Shown: one piece after another, positions 15,704 to 23,489 of the stretch
Layout of the letters: each line of letters begins with the position of its first letter
Numbering within the stretch: the stretch's first letter is position 1
Assembly (NCBI GenBank): GCA_964590645.1
Contig: CAZPYJ010000001.1
Coordinates: forward strand, 1 to 64,000
Length of the DNA: 64,000 bases
DNA from: JAGNHN01 sp964590645
GTDB lineage: Bacteria; Bacteroidota; Bacteroidia; Bacteroidales; JAGNHN01
Direction of reading: 5' to 3'
Notes under the pieces: generated by a model
The model's database searches: none
Told to the model about the DNA's origin: nothing
What the model saw: the letters and a program-made list of their open reading frames with translations, nothing else
Translations under genes and position numbers: made by a program

Positions 15704-17131
15704 ATGAAGTTTTATCCGGAAAAATGCAGGATACCCGATGAGAGGATGAAGCCTTTCATCGACCCGGAGGAGATATGGGAACATATCCACCAGGCCGAAC
15801 CGGATCCATCGAAAGTGAGAGCCATCATTGCCAAATCTTTAAATAAAGAAAGACTGACCCTGGCCGAAACCGCCGTGCTGGTGAAGACCGAAGACCCGCA
15901 ACTGATTGAAGAAATCAAGCAGGGTGCCAGGGATTTGAAAACCAAGGTCTATGGCAACCGCATTGTGCTCTTTGCTCCATTATACATTGGAAATCAATGC
16001 AGCAACAATTGTAAATACTGCGGATTCCGGGCCTCGAACAAATTTGCGGTCAGAAAAACTTTGTCGGACGAAGAGATTGTAAAAGAGGTGGAGGCCCTGG
16101 AGGACAATGGGCAGAAGCGCCTGATCCTGGTGTATGGAGAGCATCCGCTGTATAGCCCGGAATACATCGCCCACACCGCCAAATTGGTGTATCAGGTGAA
16201 GAAGGGCAATGGAGAAATACGAAGGGTGAACATCAATGCGGCACCCCTGGATATTGAAGGTTTCAGAACGGTAGGCGCGGCAGGCATTGGAACTTACCAG
16301 GTATTTCAGGAAACCTACCATCCGGAAGCCTATTCCTGGTACCATCTGGGTGGAAAAAAGAAAGATTATAACTGGCGCCTGACCAGTTTGGACCGTGCCC
16401 AGGAAGCCGGGCTGGATGATGTGGGCATCGGGGCGCTTTTTGGTCTGTACGACTGGCGCTTTGAGGTGTTGGGCCTGGTCAGACATACCAACCATCTGGA
16501 AGCCTGTTATAATGTGGGGCCGCATACCATCTCTTTCCCAAGGATACAAGATGCGGCCACCCTGGATATTGACCCGAAATACACCGTCACCGATGAGGAA
16601 TTCATCCGTCTGGTGGCCATTCTGCGGCTGGCGGTTCCCTATACGGGGATGATCCTCACCGCCAGGGAGAATGCCAAAGTACGCACCGATGTGATGCGCT
16701 TCGGGGTTTCGCAGATCGACGGGGGAACCAAACTGGAGCTTGGCAGTTATTCCGACAGCCTGAATGAAGACCAGGATTTGAATAAGGAACAGTTTAAGAT
16801 CAATGACAGCCGTTCGTTGGGAGAGATCATTGATGAGCTGCTCGACAAAGGTTTTCTGCCTTCCTTCTGCACCGCTTGTTACCGATTGGGGCGCACCGGA
16901 GAGCATTTTATGGAATTCAGTGTGCCCGGCTTTATCAAACGCTACTGCACCCCCAATGCCATCCTTACTCTGGCTGAGTATCTTGAAGATTATGCCACCC
17001 CCGAGGTAAAGCAAAAAGGCTATAAAGTGATTGAAGACAATATCCGGGAATTGGAGGGCGATCAATTTATTGCTGAATTGCAGAGGCGCATCACACAGAT
17101 TAAGCAGGGTAAAAGAGATATGTACTTCTAA
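15704..17131 (+). CDS. hydG: [FeFe]-hydrogenase H-cluster maturase HydG
   Basis: A 475-residue radical SAM tyrosine lyase that makes the CO and CN ligands of the H-cluster. The SAM cluster motif is C-x3-C-x2-C in QCSNNCKYCGF. The C-terminal auxiliary cluster motif C-x2-C-x22-C is intact (CTACYRLGRTGEHF ... RYC). Length is normal for HydG. It has its own promoter and Rex operator and is followed at 13 nt by the TM1266-type genes. HydE and HydF, needed for complete maturation, are not in this window. Its presence indicates that at least one genuine H-cluster is built in this cell. Confidence 0.95.
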   Translation: MKFYPEKCRIPDERMKPFIDPEEIWEHIHQAEPDPSKVRAIIAKSLNKERLTLAETAVLVKTEDPQLIEEIKQGARDLKTKVYGNRIVLFAPLYIGNQCSNNCKYCGFRASNKFAVRKTLSDEEIVKEVEALEDNGQKRLILVYGEHPLYSPEYIAHTAKLVYQVKKGNGEIRRVNINAAPLDIEGFRTVGAAGIGTYQVFQETYHPEAYSWYHLGGKKKDYNWRLTSLDRAQEAGLDDVGIGALFGLYDWRFEVLGLVRHTNHLEACYNVGPHTISFPRIQDAATLDIDPKYTVTDEEFIRLVAILRLAVPYTGMILTARENAKVRTDVMRFGVSQIDGGTKLELGSYSDSLNEDQDLNKEQFKINDSRSLGEIIDELLDKGFLPSFCTACYRLGRTGEHFMEFSVPGFIKRYCTPNAILTLAEYLEDYATPEVKQKGYKVIEDNIRELEGDQFIAELQRRITQIKQGKRDMYF

Positions 17132-17144
17132 AAACCAATTTCTT

Positions 17145-17399
17145 ATGGAGGAAATCCGCATTCTGGGCCTGATGATACGGGACCGCATCAAAGAAGCAGG
17201 ACGCACCCAAGGGGTGCTCAGCAAATACGGCCATCTGATCCAAAGTCGCCTGGGCTTTCACGAAGTGACCTCTTCTGTGTGCAGCAGAACGGGCGTGATC
17301 ATCCTTCAACTGAGGGGGTCAAGAGAGGAATGGACCCAACTGGAAGATGCGCTGAATGCCATTGGCGGACTGGAAGTAAGGAAAATGTCATTTGACTAA
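17145..17399 (+). CDS. TM1266-type iron-only hydrogenase system putative regulator, copy 1
   Basis: An 84-residue protein of the small ferredoxin-like-fold (NikR C-terminal/ACT-like) family found beside hydEFG genes and named after Thermotoga TM1266. Visible family features are the RILGLMIRDR start, LSKYGHLIQSRLGFHEV in the middle and VIILQLRG. No DNA-binding domain is seen, so the label regulator is only a family guess. The ATG at 17145 with GGAG just inside is chosen; the frame is open earlier within hydG. It directly follows hydG and precedes a paralogue by 11 nt. Confidence 0.75.
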   Translation: MEEIRILGLMIRDRIKEAGRTQGVLSKYGHLIQSRLGFHEVTSSVCSRTGVIILQLRGSREEWTQLEDALNAIGGLEVRKMSFD

Positions 17400-17410
17400 A
17401 AGAAAGCAAA

Positions 17411-17668
17411 ATGGAAAGCATTCATATTGCCGGCATTTATATCCCTGAGCGTGCAGAAAAATCTGCCGAGGTACAGGAAATCCTGACGCGCTATGGTTGC
17501 AGTATCAAGACCCGGCTGGGCATTCACATCACGGGTGAGGCAGCCGCGCAGGAAGGGGGATTGATGCTGTTGGAACTCTGCGGGGCTCCGGAGGAGTTTG
17601 AGCGGATGATCACTAAATTGAAAAGCATCGAAGGCATCCATATTCAGCGGATGCTATTCCCGAAGTGA
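17411..17668 (+). CDS. TM1266-type iron-only hydrogenase system putative regulator, copy 2
   Basis: An 85-residue paralogue of the preceding gene: IHIAGIYIPER, then LTRYGCSIKTRLGIHIT, then GLMLLELCGAPEEFERM, ending IEGIHIQRMLF. The same order of blocks appears in both, although residues have diverged widely. A pair in tandem suggests a heteromer or divided roles. The function is not known for the family. Confidence 0.75.
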   Translation: MESIHIAGIYIPERAEKSAEVQEILTRYGCSIKTRLGIHITGEAAAQEGGLMLLELCGAPEEFERMITKLKSIEGIHIQRMLFPK

Positions 17669-17682
17669 AGAGTGGTTTTTGA

Positions 17683-17715
17683 TGCAAGAGCATACAGCAT
17701 ACAGCAAGAGTGTGG
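17683..17715 (+). repeat. dispersed intergenic repeat, copy 2
   Basis: TGCAAGAGCA, T, then ACAGCATACAGCAAGAGTGTGG, matching the minus-strand word at 509-540. It lies 15 nt after the stop of the TM1266-type pair. Confidence 0.6.
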
Positions 17716-17794
17716 GAAGTGCGCTGATGGGCGAAAACTCTGGAGGGCACCGGGGCTAAGCTTCACCCGTACATAATTTTTGTAATATTGAGCT

Positions 17795-19009
17795 ATGGAA
17801 AGCCATCATTTGATATACAGGGTACTGTCACTGGTGGCTGCAGTAATTGTGGTTGATGTATTAATGTATCTGCTACTGCGGCCGATGCAGGGAAGAATCT
17901 TCCAGATACTGAGGCGCATTCATTTCCCCCTCAGCATTGGCTATGGCATCCTGCTATTCTCCTATGCCTGGCTGGCCGGCCTTCCCGGCCTGGATGCAGA
18001 AGCCTACCGCCTCTACTTTTTCTTCACCGGCCTCTTTGTGCTGATCTGGATGCCCCGCCTCTTGTTCAACCTGGCAGCCCTGCCCCTGCTTGTCGTCCGC
18101 TATTTCCGCAATTTCACCTGCCGAAGGAGGATCGACCGCCTGCTGGTGAGTATTTATCTGCTGGGGATCGTCCTTATCCTCTACGGCACTTTCATCGGCA
18201 GATCACAATTCATCGTGCGCGAGCATACGCTTTCTGCCACAGCACTCAACAATGCCCTTCCCCCCTTGCGCATCGCCCAGATCAGCGACCTGCATATCGG
18301 AAGCTTCGGAAACCCGAAATCCGTCAGGAAAGGACTGCACATACTACAAGAACAAAAAGCGGATATCATCGTCCTGACCGGTGACCTCATCAATGTAGCG
18401 GCAGAGGAAGCCTGGCCATACCAGGCGGATTTCAGCGCATTGGAAGCCCCCCTGGGGAAATACGCCATCCTGGGAAACCACGATATCGGCGATTATCTGA
18501 AAGGGGATACGATACGTCCACCGGAAATCAACCGCAGATTGCTTAAGGCGTTTTATGAAAAATGTGGTTTTATTCTTTTGGAAGATTCGGCAGTCATCCT
18601 GCAGCATCAGGGACAGGCCTTCGCCCTGGCTGGTGTGGACAATTGGGGACTTCCCCCCTTCCGCCAGGAAGGAGACCTGCCCCGCGCCCTTTCCTTTGCC
18701 GGGACGATACCCGTCATTCTTTTATCCCACGACCCGACCCACTGGGAAGCAGAGATATTGCAAAACCCGCAGGTCCTCCTCACCCTTTCCGGGCATACAC
18801 ACGGGGCGCAAATAGGTTTATGCAATCACTGGTTCCGATGGAGCCCGGTTCAATACAAATACCCGAGATGGGGAGGGCTGTATGAAGAGAATGGACGTTT
18901 CTTGCACGTCAGTACCGGATTCGGCTTCATCGGAATCCCGATGCGTATTGGAATGTGGCCGGAGATCAGCCTGCTGCGTATTTCAGATACCGAACAGAAT
19001 AATCAGTAA
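17795..19009 (+). CDS. membrane-anchored metallophosphoesterase (YaeI-like)
   Basis: A 404-residue protein with about four N-terminal membrane helices (residues 10-150: LSLVAAVIVVDVLMYLLL, IGYGILLFSYAWLAG, LFVLIWMPRLLFNLAAL, LLVSIYLLGIVLILYG) and a calcineurin-like phosphoesterase domain from about 165. Metal-binding motifs are ISDLHIGS, LTGDLIN, LGNHDIG, LLSHDP and SGHTHGAQIG, all complete. The phosphoesterase domain probably faces the periplasm or cytosol close to the membrane. YaeI-type enzymes act on phospholipid-linked or nucleotide substrates; the substrate here is unknown. crcB follows after 2 nt. Confidence 0.88.
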   Translation: MESHHLIYRVLSLVAAVIVVDVLMYLLLRPMQGRIFQILRRIHFPLSIGYGILLFSYAWLAGLPGLDAEAYRLYFFFTGLFVLIWMPRLLFNLAALPLLVVRYFRNFTCRRRIDRLLVSIYLLGIVLILYGTFIGRSQFIVREHTLSATALNNALPPLRIAQISDLHIGSFGNPKSVRKGLHILQEQKADIIVLTGDLINVAAEEAWPYQADFSALEAPLGKYAILGNHDIGDYLKGDTIRPPEINRRLLKAFYEKCGFILLEDSAVILQHQGQAFALAGVDNWGLPPFRQEGDLPRALSFAGTIPVILLSHDPTHWEAEILQNPQVLLTLSGHTHGAQIGLCNHWFRWSPVQYKYPRWGGLYEENGRFLHVSTGFGFIGIPMRIGMWPEISLLRISDTEQNNQ

Positions 19010-19011
19010 TT

Positions 19012-19404
19012 ATGCTGACAAAGATTCTCATACTGGCGGGCGGGGGTGCCCTTGGAACAATAGCACGCTATGTCTTATCCGGACTCAGTTACCGATATAT
19101 TCATCCCATCTTTCCTTATGGGACATTGATCGTAAACCTGCTGGGTTCATTCTTTATCGGGTTTCTTTGGGGCTGGTGGGAAACCCACAACCTTAACCCC
19201 GGCCTTCGGCTCTTTCTTTTCATCGGTTTGCTGGGGAGCTTTACCACCTTTTCGACCTTCGCACTGGAGAGTTTTCAATTGCTCCGCGACGGTTTCATCC
19301 GCGCCGGACTCCTTAATATCCTGTTGAACAACTTCCTGGGTCTGGGGCTGGTGATCGCGGGATTCCTTGGCGCACGGAGCCTTCATCAGGCGATTTACCT
19401 TTAA
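19012..19404 (+). CDS. crcB: fluoride channel CrcB/Fluc
   Basis: A 130-residue membrane protein with four predicted helices. Family motifs are GGALGTIARY, PYGTLIVNLLGSFFIG and GLLGSFTTFSTFALE, the last carrying the TTFST stretch involved in Na+ and fluoride binding. Members dimerise as dual-topology fluoride exporters. It starts 2 nt after the phosphoesterase stop. No fluoride riboswitch is evident upstream. Confidence 0.95.
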   Translation: MLTKILILAGGGALGTIARYVLSGLSYRYIHPIFPYGTLIVNLLGSFFIGFLWGWWETHNLNPGLRLFLFIGLLGSFTTFSTFALESFQLLRDGFIRAGLLNILLNNFLGLGLVIAGFLGARSLHQAIYL

Positions 19405-19507
19405 AACAAAGGATGGGCCGGCATTCAAGCGCGTTCCCGCAAACCCCGGGTATCCAACTCCTCATCCCTGCCTGCCGAGAACCAATTGTGTCAATGTCAG
19501 AATAGGG

Positions 19508-19722
19508 TTGACCTTTTGGCCTTCTGATCTACCGACCTGCTGACCTGCTGATCTTCTGACCTTCTGACCTTCTGACCTGCTGACCTGCTGACCTGCTGAC
19601 CTGCTGACCTTCTGACCTGCTGACCTGCTGACCTTCTGACCTTCTGACCTTCTGACCTGCTGACCTGCTGACCTGCTGACCTTCTGATCTTTTGACCTGC
19701 TGACCTTCTGACCTTCTGATCT
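19508..19722. repeat. 8-bp minisatellite, CTGACCTK
   Basis: About 215 bp of near-perfect octamers CTGACCTG or CTGACCTT, with a few CTGATCTT variants. Because the unit is 8 nt, all minus-strand frames read as Arg/Ser/Gln/Gly repeats (RRSEGQKVSRSAGQ); these are not genes. Length changes between strains are expected. It lies about 100 bp downstream of crcB. Confidence 0.85.
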
Positions 19723-20070
19723 GCGCCCATCCGCGAAATCTGCGGGAGATGTTTTAACCACAATGGACACAAGGAAGGCACAAGGTTCGCAAGGGCGGTG
19801 GGTAATGACATCCCAGGGAGATTGCCTGCCTGCCGCCAGGCAGGTACAGAGGTACACCGAGCAGTCTTTCCTTCATTCCTTCCATATGAGAACCACTAAG
19901 TTGGAAGGACGGATAATCTTAGTGCCTCTATGCGCCTCAGTGGTAAATCTGTCAAATAAGGACAAACCCTAGCAAAGTATCTGGCAAAAATAGTTTTTCA
20001 AAATTTTAACGCAGAGCCACAAAGAATAACGCAAAGGAGCTTCTCCTGTACCTGGCCCGGCGGAAGGCAG
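19723..20070. other. non-coding stretch with Bacteroidota-style interspersed repeat fragments
   Basis: No gene is supported here. It holds CCGCGAAATCTGCGGGAGA (also near 2526), ACCACAATGGACACAAGG and AGCCACAAAGAATAACGCAAAG words of the kind scattered between Bacteroidota genes, and a hairpin CCTGCCTG-N4-CAGGCAGG at 19825-19844. Pieces resemble decayed copies of repeated intergenic elements. Confidence 0.5.
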
Positions 20071-20071
20071 G

Positions 20072-20158
20072 CTTATCCTTATCCTTATCCTTATCCTTAT
20101 CCTTATCCTTATCCTTATCCCTTTCCCTTTCCCTTTCCCTTTCCCTTTCCCTTTCCCT
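20072..20158. repeat. hexanucleotide tracts (TTATCC)n then (CCTTTC)n
   Basis: Roughly eight TTATCC units followed by about six CCCTTT units. The second tract runs into the stop codon of the DoxX-like gene on the minus strand, so slippage could change the length of the 3' region of that gene. Confidence 0.85.
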
Positions 20159-20636
20159 ATTCTCCGGCCATCATCCTGCCCCCTCTGACACTGGCGCCCA
20201 AAACAATTCCGGCACTCACAATGACAAGGTTTTTAATGATATACTGTCCTTCCAATGTTAGGGAGTATGGAAAGATATGAAAGACTTCCCCTGGAAAAAG
20301 GAATACCGGGGTGAAAGTCCCGAGCATCTGCATAAAAAGGAGCAAGAGGGTTTCCCGCATAAAGAGGCCGAAAAGCAGCCCCAGTCCGATCAGCACCTCC
20401 CAGCCAGCCAGACCGTAGAGAATGATTTGCTCGGGCAAGGCGCCGAAGGTCAGCAGATCGATGGTGCGGATCGCCAGGTCCTGGGCCGGACTGAGACCCT
20501 CAAAAAACTTAAGCATCCCGAACCATAAAAAGATTATGCCTATACTAATGCGCAGAAAGAGCAGCCCCTTTGCTGCCATCCATTGGGTGACGACCCTGTC
20601 TATATGGTGAAAACGTTCTCCTCTGATACCCATCAC
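20157..20636 (-). CDS. DoxX-family integral membrane protein
   Basis: A 159-residue protein with four hydrophobic helices: LLFLRISIGIIFLWFGMLKF, IILYGLAGWEVLIGLGLLFG, LLLLFMQMLGTFTPVFLF and IIKNLVIVSAGIVLGA. The LRISIGIIFLWFGMLKFFEG and YSLTLEGQYIIKNLV patterns fit the DoxX/DoxD-like superfamily (YkgB-like). Members are tied to respiratory or thiosulfate redox chemistry, but the role here is unknown. It stands alone, bordered by repeats on both sides, and its stop codon lies at the edge of a hexanucleotide tract. Confidence 0.75.
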   Translation of the reverse strand: MMGIRGERFHHIDRVVTQWMAAKGLLFLRISIGIIFLWFGMLKFFEGLSPAQDLAIRTIDLLTFGALPEQIILYGLAGWEVLIGLGLLFGLFMRETLLLLFMQMLGTFTPVFLFPGEVFHIFPYSLTLEGQYIIKNLVIVSAGIVLGASVRGGRMMAGE

Positions 20637-20704
20637 AGTTTATTTTTGAGTTTGTGAATGGATAAACAAAGAAAGCGTGGGAAGGTTGTTTCAGCGAAAA
20701 GCGA

Positions 20705-20940
20705 CCCTTCGGCTGCCCTTCGGCTGCTCTTCGGCTGCGCTCAGGGCGAGCGCTCAGTGCAAGCGCTCAGGGTACGAGAGGAAAGCGAGAGAAGCGAGGC
20801 AAGCGAATAGCACACCTAAACCACTGACCACTGACCACTGACCACTGACCACTCATCACTGATCACTGCACACTGACCACTGACCACTGACCACTCATCA
20901 CTGATCACTGAACACTGCCCACTGATCACTGATCACTGCA
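20705..20940. repeat. 11-bp and 7-bp tandem repeats between doxX-like and CoA-binding genes
   Basis: Three copies of an 11-bp word (CTTCGGCTGCC-like) at about 20706-20738 are followed by GC-rich words (AGCGCTCAG) and then about 17 units of a heptamer CCACTGA/TCACTGA from 20820 to 20938. The 20637-20942 gap contains no supported gene. The heptamer array ends three bases before the next stop codon. Confidence 0.8.
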
Positions 20941-20942
20941 CC

Positions 20943-21314
20943 TCAATCTCCCCAATACGTGCCTTTCGCCAGCAAAACGAGGCTGCATCCTTCTTCCACC
21001 CTGATCCCAAGCTTAGCGGCTTTTTCCCAAAGTACGGGATTGAAAGTCTTTTTATTGAAGATGATCCGGCTTGGATTCAGCTTCAGCAGGTAGTCAATAT
21101 AGACATCCTGGCGATCAGCTTTGAGGTAAAGATTCACCGTATGGATTTTTCCAAGCTCCGGAAAGCCTGTCAGGATGGGAATACGTCCGATCAGGCCTTC
21201 CCGGTTCCCGAGTGCACAAACCGCATATCCCTGCTCATCCAAAGCCGCCACAGTACGGAAGGAATGGCGGACAGGATTCAGGCTGACACCCAAAACAAGG
21301 CTTAGCGCTTTCAT
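20943..21314 (-). CDS. CoA-binding (Rossmann) domain protein
   Basis: A 123-residue single-domain protein resembling the CoA_binding_2 family: LVLGVSLNPVRHSFRTVAAL at the N-terminus (with S-NP-R-S-A pattern), GYAVCALGNREG, and IIFNKKTFNPVLWEKAAKLGI in the second half, which parallels the PGTxN-xEL segment of the family. Members bind CoA or related nucleotides; physiological role not established. The frame is open to 21371, but the ATG at 21314 puts the start at the usual place for the fold. Confidence 0.7.
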   Translation of the reverse strand: MKALSLVLGVSLNPVRHSFRTVAALDEQGYAVCALGNREGLIGRIPILTGFPELGKIHTVNLYLKADRQDVYIDYLLKLNPSRIIFNKKTFNPVLWEKAAKLGIRVEEGCSLVLLAKGTYWGD

Positions 21315-21380
21315 TGTACGAAGATAAGGATATGCTGCCATTTCAGAGAAAGCACGACATTTGTCGGTCAATAAACAAGA

Positions 21381-21992
21381 ATGCAGATGAGAAAATACCG
21401 GGTCATTTGGCTACTCCCCTTCTTCCTCACATCCTGTACTCCGGCAGCAGAATCTGCCTATATGGAAGCCATCGAGGCAGAAAGACTGGAGAAGGACAGT
21501 ACCTTCAGGCATAGCAGCCAGAGTCCGCTAACTGAGGAAGACAAAGAAATTTTCCAGGGCTTATCCTACTTTCCGGTGAACCCGGATTACAGAATTACTG
21601 CCAGGCTGGAAAGGCATCCTGATTCAGAACCTTTTGAAATGGCTACGACTACAGCTCGCAGACCCTTATACCGGCACTTTGGAACGGCATATTTTTTAAT
21701 AAAGGGAGCTGAGCTTCAGCTCAAAGTTTACCAGAACCTTGAACTCATCCATCAGCAAGGATACGAGGACTACCTTTTCATTCCCTTCCGCGATTTGAGT
21801 GCTCCGGAACACAGCTATGGAGGAGGCCGTTATCTTGATGTGCGTATCCCTGAAAACGAAAAGCTTGAAATTGATTTCAATAAAGCATACAACCCGTACT
21901 GTGCTTATAATTCACGCTATTCGTGTCCGATCCCTCCCTCTGACAATCATTTGCAGATTATGATCAGTGCCGGAGAAAAAAAGTTTCATTAA
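21381..21992 (+). CDS. DUF1684 lipoprotein
   Basis: A 203-residue exported lipoprotein. A short signal ends in a lipobox (LPFFLTSC, about residues 12-19). The mature part carries the DUF1684 pattern: FPVNPDYRITARLERHP, an FGTAYFLIKG strand, GRYLDVRIPE, and the terminal NPYCAYNSRYSCPIPPSDN followed by AGEK. The family is widespread with unknown function; related proteins occur fused to flavodoxin-like or FMN-binding proteins. Start could also be the second Met at 21387. Confidence 0.85.
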   Translation: MQMRKYRVIWLLPFFLTSCTPAAESAYMEAIEAERLEKDSTFRHSSQSPLTEEDKEIFQGLSYFPVNPDYRITARLERHPDSEPFEMATTTARRPLYRHFGTAYFLIKGAELQLKVYQNLELIHQQGYEDYLFIPFRDLSAPEHSYGGGRYLDVRIPENEKLEIDFNKAYNPYCAYNSRYSCPIPPSDNHLQIMISAGEKKFH

Positions 21993-22115
21993 TTGCGCCC
22001 GGGTGTGAGATTGAAGGTGGGAATGATTATATTTGGTGTGAAAGACTGATTTCTACCGCAAGCTATTGCACTCAGTCATTGTTATTTACAGGAATACCGA
22101 TTTAGCATTTGTTTT

Positions 22116-22502
22116 ATGGAAGACAGGTTCAGCTTCAGGTATGATCCTGATACAGGTATTTTTTACAAGACGCACTACGGAAAAACCAGCATTCAGGAAA
22201 TTACTGCATCCTGGAAACAAGCCATAAGGGAGCGACTGATTCCGGCGGATGTCAAGGGGTATATTCTGGATTACAGGCAAGCCTCCTTTGATTTTCCAGA
22301 GCAATCCTATCTGAAAGTGCCGGCTTTTTACCGCGAGCACCTGGATATATTCGGGGGTCTTCGAATAGCCATTATTACGGTGAGTCCGGAGGATGTGGTT
22401 TTTCCTTATCTTATTGCAGAGCGGGATGAGGGATATGAATCAAGGCCTTTTAGCACAGAAGAAGCGGCCATTGCCTGGGTACTGAGTAAAGAAAGGAGAT
22501 AG
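22116..22502 (+). CDS. hypothetical protein, STAS/SpoIIAA-like
   Basis: A 128-residue soluble protein. The pattern of a short two-strand start (FRYDPDTGIFYKTHYGKTSIQEI), a helix, a YILDYRQASFDF strand, then RIAIIT and a terminal FSTEEAAIAWV helix is like the small SpoIIAA-type (STAS) proteins frequent in Bacteroidota. No catalytic motif is visible. It stands alone, convergent with the ROK kinase gene. Confidence 0.6.
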   Translation: MEDRFSFRYDPDTGIFYKTHYGKTSIQEITASWKQAIRERLIPADVKGYILDYRQASFDFPEQSYLKVPAFYREHLDIFGGLRIAIITVSPEDVVFPYLIAERDEGYESRPFSTEEAAIAWVLSKERR

Positions 22503-22520
22503 AAAACCATAGCACAATGG

Positions 22521-23489
22521 TTATCGGACCAGGGCAGCGGCACCTAAGATGGCTGCATCCCCGGGAGGAAGCCCGCTCCATTCAATTCTGATTTTGCCTT
22601 TATAAATCTGAAGCAGCTGTCGCTCCAGTCCTTCTCTGAGGGGTTTCATTAAGGCATCTCCGGCGGCAGCAATACCCCCGAAAAGATATATCACTTCCGG
22701 ACTGGTTACCGTCACGGCGTTGGCCAGGGCAAAAGCCAGCTTTCCGGCGGTGATGTTGAAGGTCTCTTGTGCGAGATAATCGCCCTGAAGGGCAGCCTCT
22801 CCGATGTGCCTTGCCTCTAGTTCCCCTTTGATCTCTTCCAGGAGCGAGGACGACACTTTTCCTAAAAGAAAAGCTTTCATTTCCCTGGTTTTCATCAGCT
22901 CTTTAGCCGTTTTGACGATGCCCGAAGCGGATGCATAGGCCTCCAGGCAACCTTCGCGCCCGCAGCCGCATAGGCGTCCGCCCGGCTCCACCAGACTGTG
23001 TCCTATTTCGCCGGCAAAGCCGTCGTGCCCATATATGAGGCGTCCACCCGAAAAAACCCCGGAACCCACTCCTGTTCCCAAGGTGATCATAATGAAATCA
23101 TCCACTTCTCCCGCTTTACCAAACATCCTCTCGCCCAAGGCTGCCGCATTGGCATCGTTGGTGAGACGTATCCCCCACAGGGGAAATCGGTATTCCAGCA
23201 TATCTGTCAGGGGCACGATGCCCCGCCATTTCAGGTTGGGTGCAAACTCGATGGTTCCTTTGAAATAATTGCCATTGGGAGCCCCAATTCCCAGACCGCC
23301 TATAGAGCAGGCTTCGATTCCGTAATCATACAACAATCGTTTAATCTGGTTCGCAAGGGCGTTCGCATATTCTTCGGCCTCCGCGTAGTCCTGTGTCTTA
23401 AAACTGGCATCGGCAATGATTTTCCCACCGTCATAAACCAGTCCAATGCGGGTATTGGTTCCCCCGATATCCACGCCTAGTGTTAACAT
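22521..23489 (-). CDS. ROK-family sugar kinase
   Basis: A 322-residue cytosolic kinase. Features are the phosphate-binding GVDIGGTNTRIG, catalytic Asp in LTNDANAAALGE, GTGVGSG, the ROK zinc/signature region GHSLVEPGGRLCGCGREGCLEAYAS, and GGIAAAGD near the end. The start at 23489 (TAATG overlap with the transporter stop) places GVDIGGT at residue 5, as is usual; an earlier open frame lies within the transporter gene. With the GH92 mannosidase and the FucP-like transporter it probably phosphorylates imported mannose or a related hexose. Confidence 0.88.
   Translation of the reverse strand: MLTLGVDIGGTNTRIGLVYDGGKIIADASFKTQDYAEAEEYANALANQIKRLLYDYGIEACSIGGLGIGAPNGNYFKGTIEFAPNLKWRGIVPLTDMLEYRFPLWGIRLTNDANAAALGERMFGKAGEVDDFIMITLGTGVGSGVFSGGRLIYGHDGFAGEIGHSLVEPGGRLCGCGREGCLEAYASASGIVKTAKELMKTREMKAFLLGKVSSSLLEEIKGELEARHIGEAALQGDYLAQETFNITAGKLAFALANAVTVTSPEVIYLFGGIAAAGDALMKPLREGLERQLLQIYKGKIRIEWSGLPPGDAAILGAAALVR

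Noticed and set aside
19508..19722. Possible CRISPR array
   Set aside because: Units are 8 bp and contiguous, with no spacers and no cas genes nearby.
19462..19857. Minus-strand frames rich in RRSEGQK/SRSAGQQ
   Set aside because: They are translations of an 8-bp minisatellite, open in all frames because the repeat has no stop; not genes.
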